NCBI GenBank assembly: GCA_009731375.1
Contig: BJOX01000265.1
Span: 1 to 36,997 of the forward strand
From: Paulinella micropora
Taxonomy: Eukaryota > Cercozoa > Imbricatea > Euglyphida
Direction of reading: 5' to 3'
Length of the DNA: 36,997 bases
Below, piece after piece: positions 17,670 to 27,166 of the stretch. Both the position numbers and the translations under genes were made by a program. How positions within the stretch are numbered: position 1 is the first letter of the stretch; each line of letters begins with the position of its first letter. The notes beneath the pieces are model-generated. The model had not been told where the DNA came from, did not search any database, and saw only the letters and a list, made by a program, of their open reading frames with translations.

Positions 17670-19379
17670 ATGCAGTCCGCCGCGACCAACACACGAGAGT
17701 TGTCCCCCGGCTGGGCCTTAGTGGTCGTGGACATGCAGAACGACTTTATCCGCGAGGAGGGCAAGCTCACGCTGGCCAGAAGGGAGGTGGATAAGGAGGG
17801 AAAGCTCAAGCCGGCCGCAAAGAAGAACCTGGAGGCCATGCACGACTGCATCCACGAGGTCCGCAAGCTGATCAAGCTGCAGGGCTGGGACCTGGTGGTC
17901 TTTACACGGGACAAGCACCCGGGGGCAGAGGCGTGTAGGGGTAGCGGCCACGACCATGTATGTCAGCCGGCACACATCTCCTTCCAGGATTCATACTACA
18001 ACAATCAAGGGAAGAAGGAAAAGGCGAAGGGGGTCCAGAGTCGAGACGGCATTAAGGAGTACAAGTATATACCAGCCGACAACGTCTTTCCACTCCCTCA
18101 GTGTCAGTACACCCTGTGTAACAGTCAAGGTACGTTCAGAATTATGCAAGCTCTGTACCCTGCTCATTGTGTCATGAGCACGTGGGGCTCCGACCTAATA
18201 GACGAACTGCACGACCTGGCACCGCCCTTTTTGCAGACGGCCGTCTATAAGGAGCCAGAGCCAGCCGCGTCCTATCTGGATGACACGCGCTGGGAGCGAG
18301 TTACCCGATCCCTGCCCACGGGCGCTCCGAGAAACCGTGCCATCTTCTTTGACAAGGGCATGGATCGCTTCGTGGATGCCAATTCGGCTGTCTTCAAAAA
18401 CGATGGCGAGACCCAAGTTACCAACGTCAATCCTAGGAACGGCCAAGTCGTGACCCTGACCCAGATCTTGCGCGTGAACGGTATCCAGAACGTAGTGGTC
18501 GCCGGCGTCGCCGCCGACATTTGTGTGAAGCAGACGTGCGCGGGCCTAATGGAGAAGGGTTTCGCTGTCTGCGTCGTAGGGACTGCAACCAAGCAGTTCG
18601 ACACTACCTTCAACGTGAGCTCTCTTGTGCGCCTGGGGCACGCGTCAGGGTTCTACCAGGACGTAGCGTCGCTGCAGGCCAGCTCCCTTACAACTGCACC
18701 CGCCAGCTCCCAGGCAGACTCAGTCTCCGCGGCCGCGCGACAACTGTACGCCAACATAGCCTTCAGGCTCAGTGGCCGCGACGACGTCATCGACCTGCTG
18801 ATACAGAGGGCTTGGCTGGCGCACCGAGAGCGAGATGGAAGCCTCCAGGCCCGCGAACAAGCTCACTGGCTCTCCAAGTGGTTCTTTGGCGGGTATCTAC
18901 CTGGGCTGACCGGTACCCCGGGCAGGCCGGGCCCAAGATACGCCTGCCATTCAGCTGAGTGCAGAGAACCACTTACTGAGGAAGACCTCGAGAAGATGAG
19001 GGAAAGACGGGCCAAAGTCGCCAGGGTGGTAGAAGTACCACTACCGACTGGGAAGCCTAACCCGCATCCCTCCACCAGCGCGTCCCTTGCCGCGCTGCCG
19101 ACCCCGCCTCGCTGCGCTGTCGTTCTCCAAAGGCTGCGAAGAAATAATGAATCACATCATACTTTCTGTTTATTTACAGTACTAGTGAAAGTAATTATTA
19201 ATATTATTAAAAACTATAGTGTTGGTTTAAAATTAAGTGTTGTAAACTGCAAAGGGGCACCCTACGCCAACCCCGCGCTGCCGACCCCGCCTCGCAGCGC
19301 TGTCGCAGCGCGGGGTTGGCGTAGGGTGCCCCTTTGCAGTTTACAACACTTAATTTTAAACCAACACTATAGTTTTTAA
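17670..19379 (+). CDS. Nicotinamidase-like isochorismatase-family hydrolase; 3' end fused to palindrome
   Basis: Starts at ATG 17670. The catalytic triad of the family is present: D21 in VVDMQNDF, K229 in FDKGMD, and C285 in GVAADICV. Metal-site residues typical of nicotinamidases also fit: D81-K-H83-P, H102-I-S-F (separated by an insertion of about 16 residues), and the YPAHCVMSTWGSDL motif around H166. These enzymes hydrolyse nicotinamide to nicotinate and ammonia in NAD salvage. The catalytic region spans about 1-335, longer than the usual 200-220 because of inserted loops; residues of about 350-465 add a helical extension absent from simple nicotinamidases. From about residue 473 the frame enters the 193-bp palindrome arm and stops inside the other arm, so the native C-terminus is probably lost or replaced. 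It lies divergently from the giant glycoprotein gene. The family call is firm; nicotinamidase rather than another amidase is likely. Confidence 0.85.
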   Translation: MQSAATNTRELSPGWALVVVDMQNDFIREEGKLTLARREVDKEGKLKPAAKKNLEAMHDCIHEVRKLIKLQGWDLVVFTRDKHPGAEACRGSGHDHVCQPAHISFQDSYYNNQGKKEKAKGVQSRDGIKEYKYIPADNVFPLPQCQYTLCNSQGTFRIMQALYPAHCVMSTWGSDLIDELHDLAPPFLQTAVYKEPEPAASYLDDTRWERVTRSLPTGAPRNRAIFFDKGMDRFVDANSAVFKNDGETQVTNVNPRNGQVVTLTQILRVNGIQNVVVAGVAADICVKQTCAGLMEKGFAVCVVGTATKQFDTTFNVSSLVRLGHASGFYQDVASLQASSLTTAPASSQADSVSAAARQLYANIAFRLSGRDDVIDLLIQRAWLAHRERDGSLQAREQAHWLSKWFFGGYLPGLTGTPGRPGPRYACHSAECREPLTEEDLEKMRERRAKVARVVEVPLPTGKPNPHPSTSASLAALPTPPRCAVVLQRLRRNNESHHTFCLFTVLVKVIINIIKNYSVGLKLSVVNCKGAPYANPALPTPPRSAVAARGWRRVPLCSLQHLILNQHYSF

Positions 19380-19498
19380 TAATATTAATAATTACTTTCA
19401 CTAGTACTGTAAATAAACAGAAAGTATGATGTGATTCATTATTTCTTCGCAGCCTTTGGAGAACGACAGCGCAGCGAGGCGGGGTCGGCAGCGCGGCA
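19088..19498. repeat. 193-bp-arm perfect inverted repeat with 25-bp loop
   Basis: Left arm 19088-19280 and right arm 19306-19498 are reverse complements with no mismatch found by eye; the loop is 19281-19305. Each arm has a GC-rich end (CCGACCCCGCCTCGC) and an AT-rich middle. The loop begins another copy of the GC-rich end, showing that the arms are units of a tandem satellite with period about 184 bp that switches orientation here. It sits exactly at the change from GC-rich to AT-richer DNA. Confidence 0.93.
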
Positions 19499-19655
19499 TT
19501 GGCGTAGGGGGCCTCTTTGCAGTTTATTACACTTAATTTTATATACACAAACACTACAGTTTGAATTTTTAAAAAAAAGTGTTACTAGTGTGAATAACGG
19601 AAACATAGTATATATCTATATTTTATTAATTTTTTGCAGCCTTTCTATAACCGAT
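19499..19655. repeat. Diverged third copy of the roughly 184-bp satellite unit
   Basis: Follows the right arm head-to-tail. GGCGTAGGGGGCCTCTTTGC, TTATTACACTTAATTTTA and TTTTTGCAGCCTTTCTATAA align in order with the arm's sequence, with many substitutions and indels. It supports a true satellite rather than a single palindromic insertion. Confidence 0.75.
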
Positions 19656-19660
19656 TCTAA

Positions 19661-19831
19661 GAGAGAGAGAGAGAGAGAGAGAGAATGAGAGAGAGAGAGT
19701 GTGTGAGAGAGAGAGAGAGAGTGAGAGAGAGATAGACTCAGAGAGAGAGAGAGAGAGACTCAGAGAGAGAGAGAGAGAGAGAGACTCAGAGAGAGAGAGA
19801 GAGAGACTCAGAGAGAGAGAGAGAGAGAGAG

Positions 19832-19880
<49 letters not shown>

Positions 19881-19909
19881 GGTCAGAGAGAGAGAGAGAG
19901 AGACAGAGC

Positions 19910-19995
<86 letters not shown>

Positions 19996-20284
19996 CTATT
20001 TAAACAACCGCATCCGCAGCCGCAGCATTTTTGGTGGATGAACATATACACACACACACACACACGACACACACACGACACACACACGACACACACACGA
20101 CACACACAGGGGACACACACGACACACAACACGCACATGCACACACAACACACACATACAACACACACACACACACACACACACAAACAACACATACACA
20201 CACACACACACACAACACACACACAACGCACACACACACACACACACACACAACACACAACACACACACAACACACACACAACA
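19661..20284. repeat. Compound microsatellite: (GA)n, (CTAT)n, (CA)n
   Basis: (GA)n with interruptions 19661-19905, (CTAT)n 19911-19995, then (CA)n with CGACA variants 20048-20283. A 50-bp unique spacer lies at 19996-20047. Long open frames here (RERERE, VCVCVC) are repeat artefacts. The (CA)n edge coincides with the truncated end of the copia element. Confidence 0.95.
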
Positions 20285-20366
20285 TGAAGGGGGTCTTAGC
20301 CGGGGTTTCCTCCAAATAACCCAGTTCGTTCAGGATCAGGAGCTCATACTTCCTCTGATGGAGCAA
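20285..20366 (-). pseudogene. Copia pol fragment just upstream of RNase H
   Basis: On the minus strand, LHQRKYELLILNELGYLEE followed by a TPF motif matches the conserved copia stretch (Q-KY--LL---G------TP) between reverse transcriptase and RNase H. The next codons are (CA)n repeat, marking the truncation point. Confidence 0.7.
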
Positions 20367-20426
20367 ATCCCTCTATCGTTCTGTACTATTTGGATGTTCT
20401 TGAATTCTGTAGCCTTTCCCAAGTTC

Positions 20427-20929
20427 TTACAACGGAACCCGTGCTTGCTGAAACGGGCTACGAGGGCTTCGTGTGCGGCCAACGTCCGCCGCATGAATCC
20501 CATCGTCGACATGAAAAGATAGCACTTGGGTGTCTTTAGGTTGATCCCTGAGCTTCACAAAGGAAGATCTGTCCAGAGTAAGGGGGGTGAATTTCTGTCG
20601 CACAACTAACTCGAGCAACATCACGTTGTACCAAAGTCTGCCCGATTCCGGATGCCCATAAAGCGCCTTCTTGAGCAACCAGACGAAACCAGGCTTCTCA
20701 AACCCAAGGGGGGCTTAACATAGATGTCATAAGGCAGGTGAGCATGGAAGTAGGCAGTGGTGAAATCAACAAGCCACAGATCAATCCCAAAACAAGTAGC
20801 ATAAGCAGTAACAAGCAAAATAGTGCGGTGATGTGCGGTAGGTGAGTATGTCTTTTTGGGATCAAACTGTAAACCCGCCCCTAAGTAGGTCGCCCCGTAG
20901 GGTAACCCTTGCTTTATGGAACTCTTCAC
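20427..20929 (-). pseudogene. Copia reverse transcriptase, frameshifted
   Basis: Two overlapping frames (20621-20929 and 20427-20678) carry the copia reverse transcriptase motifs in order: DLWLVDFTTAYFHAHL (first catalytic Asp), YVKPPLG, LKKALYGHPESGRLWY, and SFHVDDG (the catalytic pair; F-H-V-D-D instead of the usual Y-V-D-D). The frame change falls near 20,680. The Phe/His variant plus the frameshift suggest an inactive copy. Confidence 0.85.
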
Positions 20930-21220
20930 GGTTTCCCTGCTGCTTGATTGAGTCTATCCACTTCAGGGGAATAATGGGGGACCCCGATCTTTTCGCCTCA
21001 CTTTCTTCTCTCCACTCGAAGGCCTTAAGCTCTTCCTGCTGACGTACGTCAGTTTCCCGTGCCTGTCTTCGATCTTTAGGCTTCTGATAACGGGAAACTG
21101 AGGTACCTGTTCGCTAACTAAGCAATAGTCTATCCTATCCTCGCGCGCGCAAATGGATATGTGCCCTCTCCTCGTCTTACCTCCCCCTGGAATTATGTTT
21201 TCAAGGGAGATGGACGCTTG

Positions 21221-23059
21221 CTAATGAGAGCGCCAGTTTGTACCATGTTTGCTCTTTTCGGACTCTATTCTATCCCTCTCCCCCTCGGCGAACTCGAATT
21301 CAGAGGTGATATTCGAGTCAATCGCAGGTGCAGATATGGGTGAAACAGGTGAAGCAGCAGATGTGGGCAATGCATGTGGAACAGCAGCCATGTGTTCGGC
21401 ATGAGCATATTTGATGATGTCCTTGTCCCACATCTTATCCGTTACTCCATCATCAAAAGCAACATCATTAGATTTCCGTACGATCGGGGCGGAAGGTTGG
21501 AGCGTGACCCCTTTACGTTCAGCAGTTTCCCACTGATCGCCGTAGCTTTGTCTAGCCCATCCTTCCCCCCACATCCGTGCCGGTACTCTGACCTCTTTCC
21601 CTGCTAATATTACCCTGACTTTGGTCTTCCTCCCCCTCTTACCTATTGCTTTATGCGTTGACTCCCCCTCATCTTTTCGGCGGTTACTCGGTTCAGAACT
21701 AGCCCTAGGCCTAGGGCTCGGGCGTTCTAGGGTTGGTAAATTCTCATAGCCGGGACCGGAGTCCTTACCATCAGAACTACTCGTAACTTTACCTGGAGAT
21801 TGAGGGGGGGCGTTCGTGACATTATGTCTACTAGTAGTGATGACCTCATGAACTACTCCCCCTGCAACAAGTCCTGGTGCTGGGGGGTCGTCTATGAGAC
21901 TATTACTTTTTGGAGAGGGGCCAAGTTCCGTGGTTTCGGTTGATGTGTGTGGGTTGGTGGTTGATTCAGGGTTGGGTTTGGGTTCGGCACTCCAACCTAC
22001 GGAGAAGAGTTTATCTTTCTCACCTGGGGTCTCCCCCAATGGTTTGGTTGCCTCTTTCTTTCCCAGCCTCCATACGTCAAACACCACATCCCGTACATTA
22101 CCGTGTATTGTACGATCAATATTTACAGGGTCGTAGACCCTATAATACCCGGTATTCCGTTCATAGCCAAGGAACATCACTTTCCTCCCCCTTTCCCCTT
22201 TTCCCCTACGTGCCTTGATCTTCATTACTGCGGCACAACCCACAGGTCGCAAATGATGGAGATAAGGCTTAATTTTGTGGATTACCTCATAGGGAGATTT
22301 ACCACGGAAGGGTCCTTGGGAAATGGGGAGGAGGTTATTGATGTATGTCGCGTTCTTCTCCATTTCAGTCCAAAAGGTAGGAGGAAGCTCGGCATCGCTT
22401 AGGAGGGCTCTAGCCGGACCTCCATTGGTCTGGTGCGATCTCTCAACTTTAGCGACGGCTTGCTTCTCCGCCTTTGGGGCCTCTAGGAGAATAACTTGCG
22501 TTTCATCTAACCATTCCTTGAAAACACTGTATAGACCATATTCTTGGTCACAAGTAACGCGTTTAACCTTTCTTCCGGTGTGCCGTTCAAAAAAGGCGAC
22601 AGCCTTAAGCAAGCAAGGGAAAAACTCGTTCTTATGGTGAAGATAATAGTCTATTTCAAAATTAGAAGCAAGGCATTTGACGGTAAACTTATATTTCTTA
22701 CCGTTCCACGATATCGTATTCCACCAACCCTGAGTATCCATTGAGATGTGAATCCCAGGGTGGCGTTCAACGATATGGTGGTTGCTTCTGAAGTGCGGTG
22801 ATCGCTTAATTTTATTGCGCAAGCAATACTCACACTTCGTGATACGTTCTCTCCAACCTACACCCACTATTTGAACCCCCATATAGTGAGCCATTCTTTC
22901 CATAGCTTTTACACCGCGATGATTACACATGCGATGAAAAACTATGGTATGAATGCTCTCTTTATGGTGGGGTCGAACAACTGGGCGGAGGGCTCTCTCC
23001 ATTCCACATTTGGCATCATGTTCATAATCATGACGAACACTGATCACAACATGCATCAT
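21221..23059 (-). pseudogene. Copia integrase with GAG-pre-integrase zinc finger
   Basis: A 612-residue open segment. The N-terminus has the H-H-C-C zinc finger (FHRMCNH...CEYC). The DDE core follows: ISMDTQG (first Asp), VTCDQEYG (second Asp) and VAKVERSHQT (Glu), with the second Asp and Glu about 35 residues apart. RGKSPYEVIHKIKPYLHHLR is the typical downstream motif. The last 270 residues are a Ser/Pro-rich linker toward the reverse transcriptase. This is the best-preserved domain of the element; other domains are broken. Confidence 0.9.
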
Positions 23060-23246
23060 CGATCATAACATTACAACATGACAGCCCCTGTCCCCTATTC
23101 TCACCTTTCTCATTTTCTTCGTCACATCTCCAACCACATACACATGGTGACTCGCCACAATACAGGTAGGGATGTCTTCTGAGAAGGGCGAGTAGAGGGA
23201 AGTCAGAATGTGATGGTAGAGGATGATGAGGTATCATCCTCGACCT

Positions 23247-23924
23247 TCACATTCTGCTTTCCCAACGGGACAGGGTCATACCATTCGTTAGGATTGAGCG
23301 GGGCAATGCCCGGGGGGGGGGGGTCAAATACAGATAGGTTGTTAGGTAATGACCTCCCTGCACAACGATTTGTTCCTCAACGATAGGGATAGGCTCTCTT
23401 ATGACAACAAACTGATTGTTCTGATGCACAACAGCTAGTCCTTTCTTAACCCATGCAGAGGTAGCAACCAGCCCGTACCTCAGATGTGGGTTGTATGTAG
23501 TATGCGAGTCTAACACACAAATCTCTTGCCCATGTGAACCAGACATCCTCATCTCTACCTTACCTTTATACTCTGTTCGGATGCTTCCCTTTGCTATCCT
23601 AAACTTCTGAGGATCCAGCTTCATCCGGACAAAGGTTTGTTTATGAGAAGATTGTGATTCACTCGCACCACTGTCATCTGCCCACATCATATCAGAAGGA
23701 CTGGTCTCCTCTGACTCCCCCTCTTCATTCTCCATCATCATGACAGCACAATCAGATCTTTTTTCTGCAGATAATAGAGGCTGTGCATGTGGTGATTGTG
23801 ACGAGGTATGTGATGATGAGGACGCTTGAGACAAACCAGGTATGCTTGAGTCGGTTGGGGCTTTGTTATCATCAAAGTTAGGCATGTTCTTCATCCATTC
23901 AGAGATGAACAGGAATGAAGCCAC
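23247..23924 (-). pseudogene. Copia aspartic protease segment
   Basis: WADDSGASESQ contains the D-S-G catalytic triad of retropepsins in the copia context (W--DSGAS). The flanking region is consistent with protease followed by a linker before the integrase. The N-terminal part repeats ASFLFISEWMKNMP, also found in the next upstream frame, because of the 71-bp duplication. Confidence 0.8.
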
Positions 23925-24008
23925 AATACCTCGAGCATATCATCAAAGTTAGGCATGTTCTTCATCCATTCAGAGATGAACAGGAATGAAGCCACAATAC
24001 CTCGAGCA
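23867..24008. repeat. 71-bp tandem duplication within copia pol
   Basis: TATCATCAAAGTTAGGCATG and the following 51 bp occur at 23867-23937 and again from 23938, essentially identical. 71 is not a multiple of 3, so the duplication itself splits the polyprotein frame. Near-perfect identity suggests a recent event or an assembly slip. Confidence 0.9.
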
Positions 24009-24989
24009 CATTGGTTTTTATGCTTAGTGTCGTACGTAATGATGTAATCCTCCAAAGCAGTGAAGAGGTCACAGTAGAGTTCGTCGACCTCTCCATCTGC
24101 TTTGGTGATAAGTGACCCTCGGACTTGTAACCCCTCAGCCCCTTTTGCGAGGGCTTTGACAAATCGCTTGATCTCACTTACCTCCGGTATCTGATCGTCA
24201 CTTGTCACCACCCTTACCCTACCCGTATCTTGCCAATTCCAAACTAAGTCCTTCCATTCTTCCTCTTCCTCATCCGTCATCCTTCTTGCTAAGTCGGCAA
24301 CAGACGACGATGGCGCCGACGTTGCAGACAAAGTGGGGGGATGAGCGGCTGATGACGAGGAAGAAGAGGAGGAAGCAGGCATGGTAGTGGTAGATGCTGT
24401 TAGGGATGGAGCGGGCCTTTCAACTTTCTGTTCTGTGGGTGGTTTGACCCAATCAACAGTCAGGCATTCATTAGGGAAGAGTAAGAACGAATTAGTGGGG
24501 GATAGGAAACCCGACCTTAATTTGCTCCTATACACTTCCAAAATAGTTGCCCTACTGTTTTCTTGCGTCATGTGCCTAGTACAAAAGTCAAACCCTTGTC
24601 CCAACCGGGTGGCCAGCTTAACCCCTTCTCCATCCCCCCGCCGGGCAGCGGAAAGTTTCCATTCACACGCTTTCCAGTACTCCCGGTGGCCTCGCATTGC
24701 TTGGAACTGGCTACGTGGCAGGTGTTGGGGATCATGGGCTGAGCATGTAGGTTAAGCATTGGTCCGTCTACTTCCCTAATGACTAACGGGTGGGTACTTT
24801 TTTGTAACCTGCTTTGAAACGTAGCAACCCCCAACCATCCCCAAGGGGATAGATTGCCCCTTGGGGGGTGGGGTCTGCTACCATTTCCAAGGAGGTCTTA
24901 AAATCGCTCTCATGTAACCGGGGATTTCTGATGGAGTTTTTAGAAGCGTTAGACATGAAGGTGGAAGTGGCAGTTTCTCCCTCTCTCAC
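23891..24989 (-). pseudogene. Copia gag-pol linker region in several frames
   Basis: Overlapping minus-strand frames (24783-24989, 24568-24834, 23891-24697) encode a Ser-rich linker and a globular segment (EEEEEWKDLVWNWQDTGRVR). By position this lies between the gag zinc knuckle and the protease. Frame changes near 24,800 and 24,690 are indels. No motif beyond position supports a more precise function. Confidence 0.6.
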
Positions 24990-25197
24990 AGACCTTCCTT
25001 GTCGTGGTGCTTGCTCTCTTCCTCCAACTAGTCCTCCAGCTCCTCCAGTTGCGCTAGGTGGCAGGTTCAGAGGTGCAAAAAGAGGCGAAAGTGGGGGGGG
25101 GGGGAGGTGATGTGTGTCTTTCTCTCCTCTCCCTCATCTTCTCCTTCTTTCTCCATCATGTTTATCGCGTACATATGGTTTATGTATCTCACCTGAT

Positions 25198-26634
25198 CTA
25201 CCTCTCCCCCTCATCGTCTGTGTCTTCGTCCTTGGCAACAAGAATCCTTTCAGCCGAAACAGGGGGATCAGAGTCATCCTCCTCATCGTTCTCTGAGTTG
25301 GACTTTGAAGGAGATGAGTCTGATCCTCCTGCGTTCAGACTGACAGCTTTCTTCTTGCCCTTGACGAAGTCAGATGCTTTCAGCTTACGTCTCTCATTTG
25401 TCTTCTTTCCTGTGCTCTTCTCTCTGTCTGTGCTTGCCTCACGTTGCTCAACCTTAGCACTCCTAACGCTCTTGCTGCTCTTCCTTCTCTCTGTCCCTCG
25501 AGCTAATGCAACCGTCCGGGCTGCTTGCAATCTTAAAGGACAATCGTTGGGACCATGTCCGTCCCTTGGACAGTCTTTTAATTGGCAACGCACAAGACAG
25601 AATTTCATAACATGATCATTGTTACAGTTGTAACATCTAACCTTGTCATACTTTGCTTGTCTGTCTCCTGCCCCAATGAGGTTAACTGTGATGGGGTCAG
25701 CACGCGAACTGCCAGTCCCATACAGCTTCTGTGTCTTGGTTACAGACACACTCCCTTGGGCGATTTGTTGCACTACTTGCAAGAAATCATCCCAACCTGG
25801 CCTCTGTTGGGGCAACAAAGACAACCATACATTCTCATAGTAGCGAGCAAAGGGAGGCAGATGTTTGAGTTTGTTTATGATCATGTCTGCCTTCATAGGG
25901 ACGGGGATAGCAGCTCCCATCCGTTTCTCTTGCTTCTCAACGATGTTATGGTATCCTGCTAACCATGTGCTCACCTCTTTCACCTTCTTGGGGTAAGAGT
26001 GGTAGATGGTTTGCTGATCCTCTTGGAACTTGACTAATTCAAGCCCACCGTAATGTTTTTGCAGAGCAAGGAAGTATGCTACCCCATCCGTTCCTCCCTG
26101 TTGCATCACAGCCATAACCTTACGGTCATGGGCGCATGACTGCAAAAGGTAAGCAAATAGGATTCTTTTGAGGGACTCTCTATTTTGCTTGTCAACTGCT
26201 CTATAATGCCTAGCAGCTCGCTGAGAACTAAACAAGGCAGTCGGTTTACTTCCGAATGTCATTATTGGTACTTTGCTTTTCAGCTCGGTAGGGATGATGA
26301 CATTCTCGGGATCATCCGACTTATCTGGTTTAGGTTCAGCTTTCGCTGGCGTTCTTGTTTCCTCCTTAGCTCCCTCTTTGTCGCCCTCTTCTTCCTTTGG
26401 GGAAAGTAGAGGTGATTCAATAGGGGAGTCAGGAGGAACTAAAACGTTAGGAGCTTTCAGGGCTTTGACAAATGGGTGGTCCTCACATCCAGGGACGACT
26501 GATAGGACAATAGGATTGGTTGCTCCAATTACTGCAAGCAGCGTATAGAGGAACAAATCCCAGTCCGGTTTGTCATCGTGGAGTTTGGGAGGCTCCATTC
26601 TGAACTTAGCTAGATCAAACATGGGGTTAGCCAT
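25198..26634 (-). CDS. Copia gag polyprotein segment, 478 residues
   Basis: Starts MANPMFDLAKFRMEPPKL at 26634 and runs open to 25198. The middle (QQTIYHSYPKKVKEVSTWLAGYHNIVEK) resembles the helical copia gag domain (UBN2-like). RCYNCNNDHVMKFC plus a following C-rich DGHGPNDCPL forms the zinc-knuckle region that binds template RNA. The C-terminus is Lys/Ser-rich and acidic. The frame ends before the protease, so gag and pol are separated by frame breaks here. Confidence 0.75.
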   Translation of the reverse strand: MANPMFDLAKFRMEPPKLHDDKPDWDLFLYTLLAVIGATNPIVLSVVPGCEDHPFVKALKAPNVLVPPDSPIESPLLSPKEEEGDKEGAKEETRTPAKAEPKPDKSDDPENVIIPTELKSKVPIMTFGSKPTALFSSQRAARHYRAVDKQNRESLKRILFAYLLQSCAHDRKVMAVMQQGGTDGVAYFLALQKHYGGLELVKFQEDQQTIYHSYPKKVKEVSTWLAGYHNIVEKQEKRMGAAIPVPMKADMIINKLKHLPPFARYYENVWLSLLPQQRPGWDDFLQVVQQIAQGSVSVTKTQKLYGTGSSRADPITVNLIGAGDRQAKYDKVRCYNCNNDHVMKFCLVRCQLKDCPRDGHGPNDCPLRLQAARTVALARGTERRKSSKSVRSAKVEQREASTDREKSTGKKTNERRKLKASDFVKGKKKAVSLNAGGSDSSPSKSNSENDEEDDSDPPVSAERILVAKDEDTDDEGER

Positions 26635-26908
26635 GTTGGTCTAGTATGCAAAGGGCGGAAGATAGGAGAAATGCTCGACTATCAATAGATCACTAACCTG
26701 GGGTGAGTGAGGGTGAATAGACAGGGGAAAATATGGATGTGGAGTCCTAGTACCTATCGTATCTAGTCTCGAGTCTGACCACAGGTGGGGATTGCAAAGA
26801 CTGCCTACAGCACGTCTTATCATCGGCGGCTATGGTGATTGACTGCCTTCCGCACGTCCGGACCACGTACACTTTTTGCGTGACTGCCTGGTGCCAGCTC
26901 ACCAAAAA

Positions 26909-27166
26909 TGTGTGTGTGTGATTAAAGCTCTGTATCAGAGTTCGCACAACAAGGCTCGATAATCTGTTTGACCAGTATAACTTAATATAATGATCCGGAA
27001 CTCACAACTCACCGAGTCTGCAGTAACAAGCTTTAATAACGCGCCAAACCAACAGAAAGTGCGCAGATCGACATGACTGACAGGATATAAGTAATGGCTC
27101 TACCGACACCGTTACTCTTATACGACCGGCCCGTGTAACTATTAATATTGATTATTAGTTCTAACA
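26909..27166 (-). repeat. Candidate copia 5' LTR and primer-binding site
   Basis: On the minus strand this would begin TGTTAGAACTAATAATC, like many copia LTR starts, contain a GTATAAGAG TATA-like element near 27115-27125, and end CACACACA. TGGTGAGCTGGCACC follows within a few bases (about 26889-26904) and begins with the TGG expected of a primer-binding site, although I cannot name the tRNA. Gag starts 275 bp further on. The 3' LTR is absent, so this cannot be confirmed from the window. Confidence 0.35.

Larger units (their letters stand above)
20285..27166 (-). mobile_element. Decayed Ty1/copia LTR retrotransposon, 3' truncated
   Basis: Read on the minus strand, the order is gag with zinc knuckle, aspartic protease, integrase, reverse transcriptase, which is the diagnostic Ty1/copia order. 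The coding region runs from 26634 down to about 20285. There it stops against a (CA)n microsatellite, so RNase H and the 3' LTR are missing. At least five frame breaks occur, including one caused by a 71-bp tandem duplication. A candidate 5' LTR occupies 26909-27166. Without the 3' LTR, neither LTR identity nor target-site duplication can be assessed. Confidence 0.9.

Noticed and set aside
19207-19554. 115-residue minus-strand frame with the same ending as the nicotinamidase frame
   Set aside because: It is the mirror image produced by the palindrome arms, not a separate gene.
19699-20319. 206-residue RERERE/HTHTHT frame and VCVCVC frames opposite
   Set aside because: Translated microsatellites with no other content.
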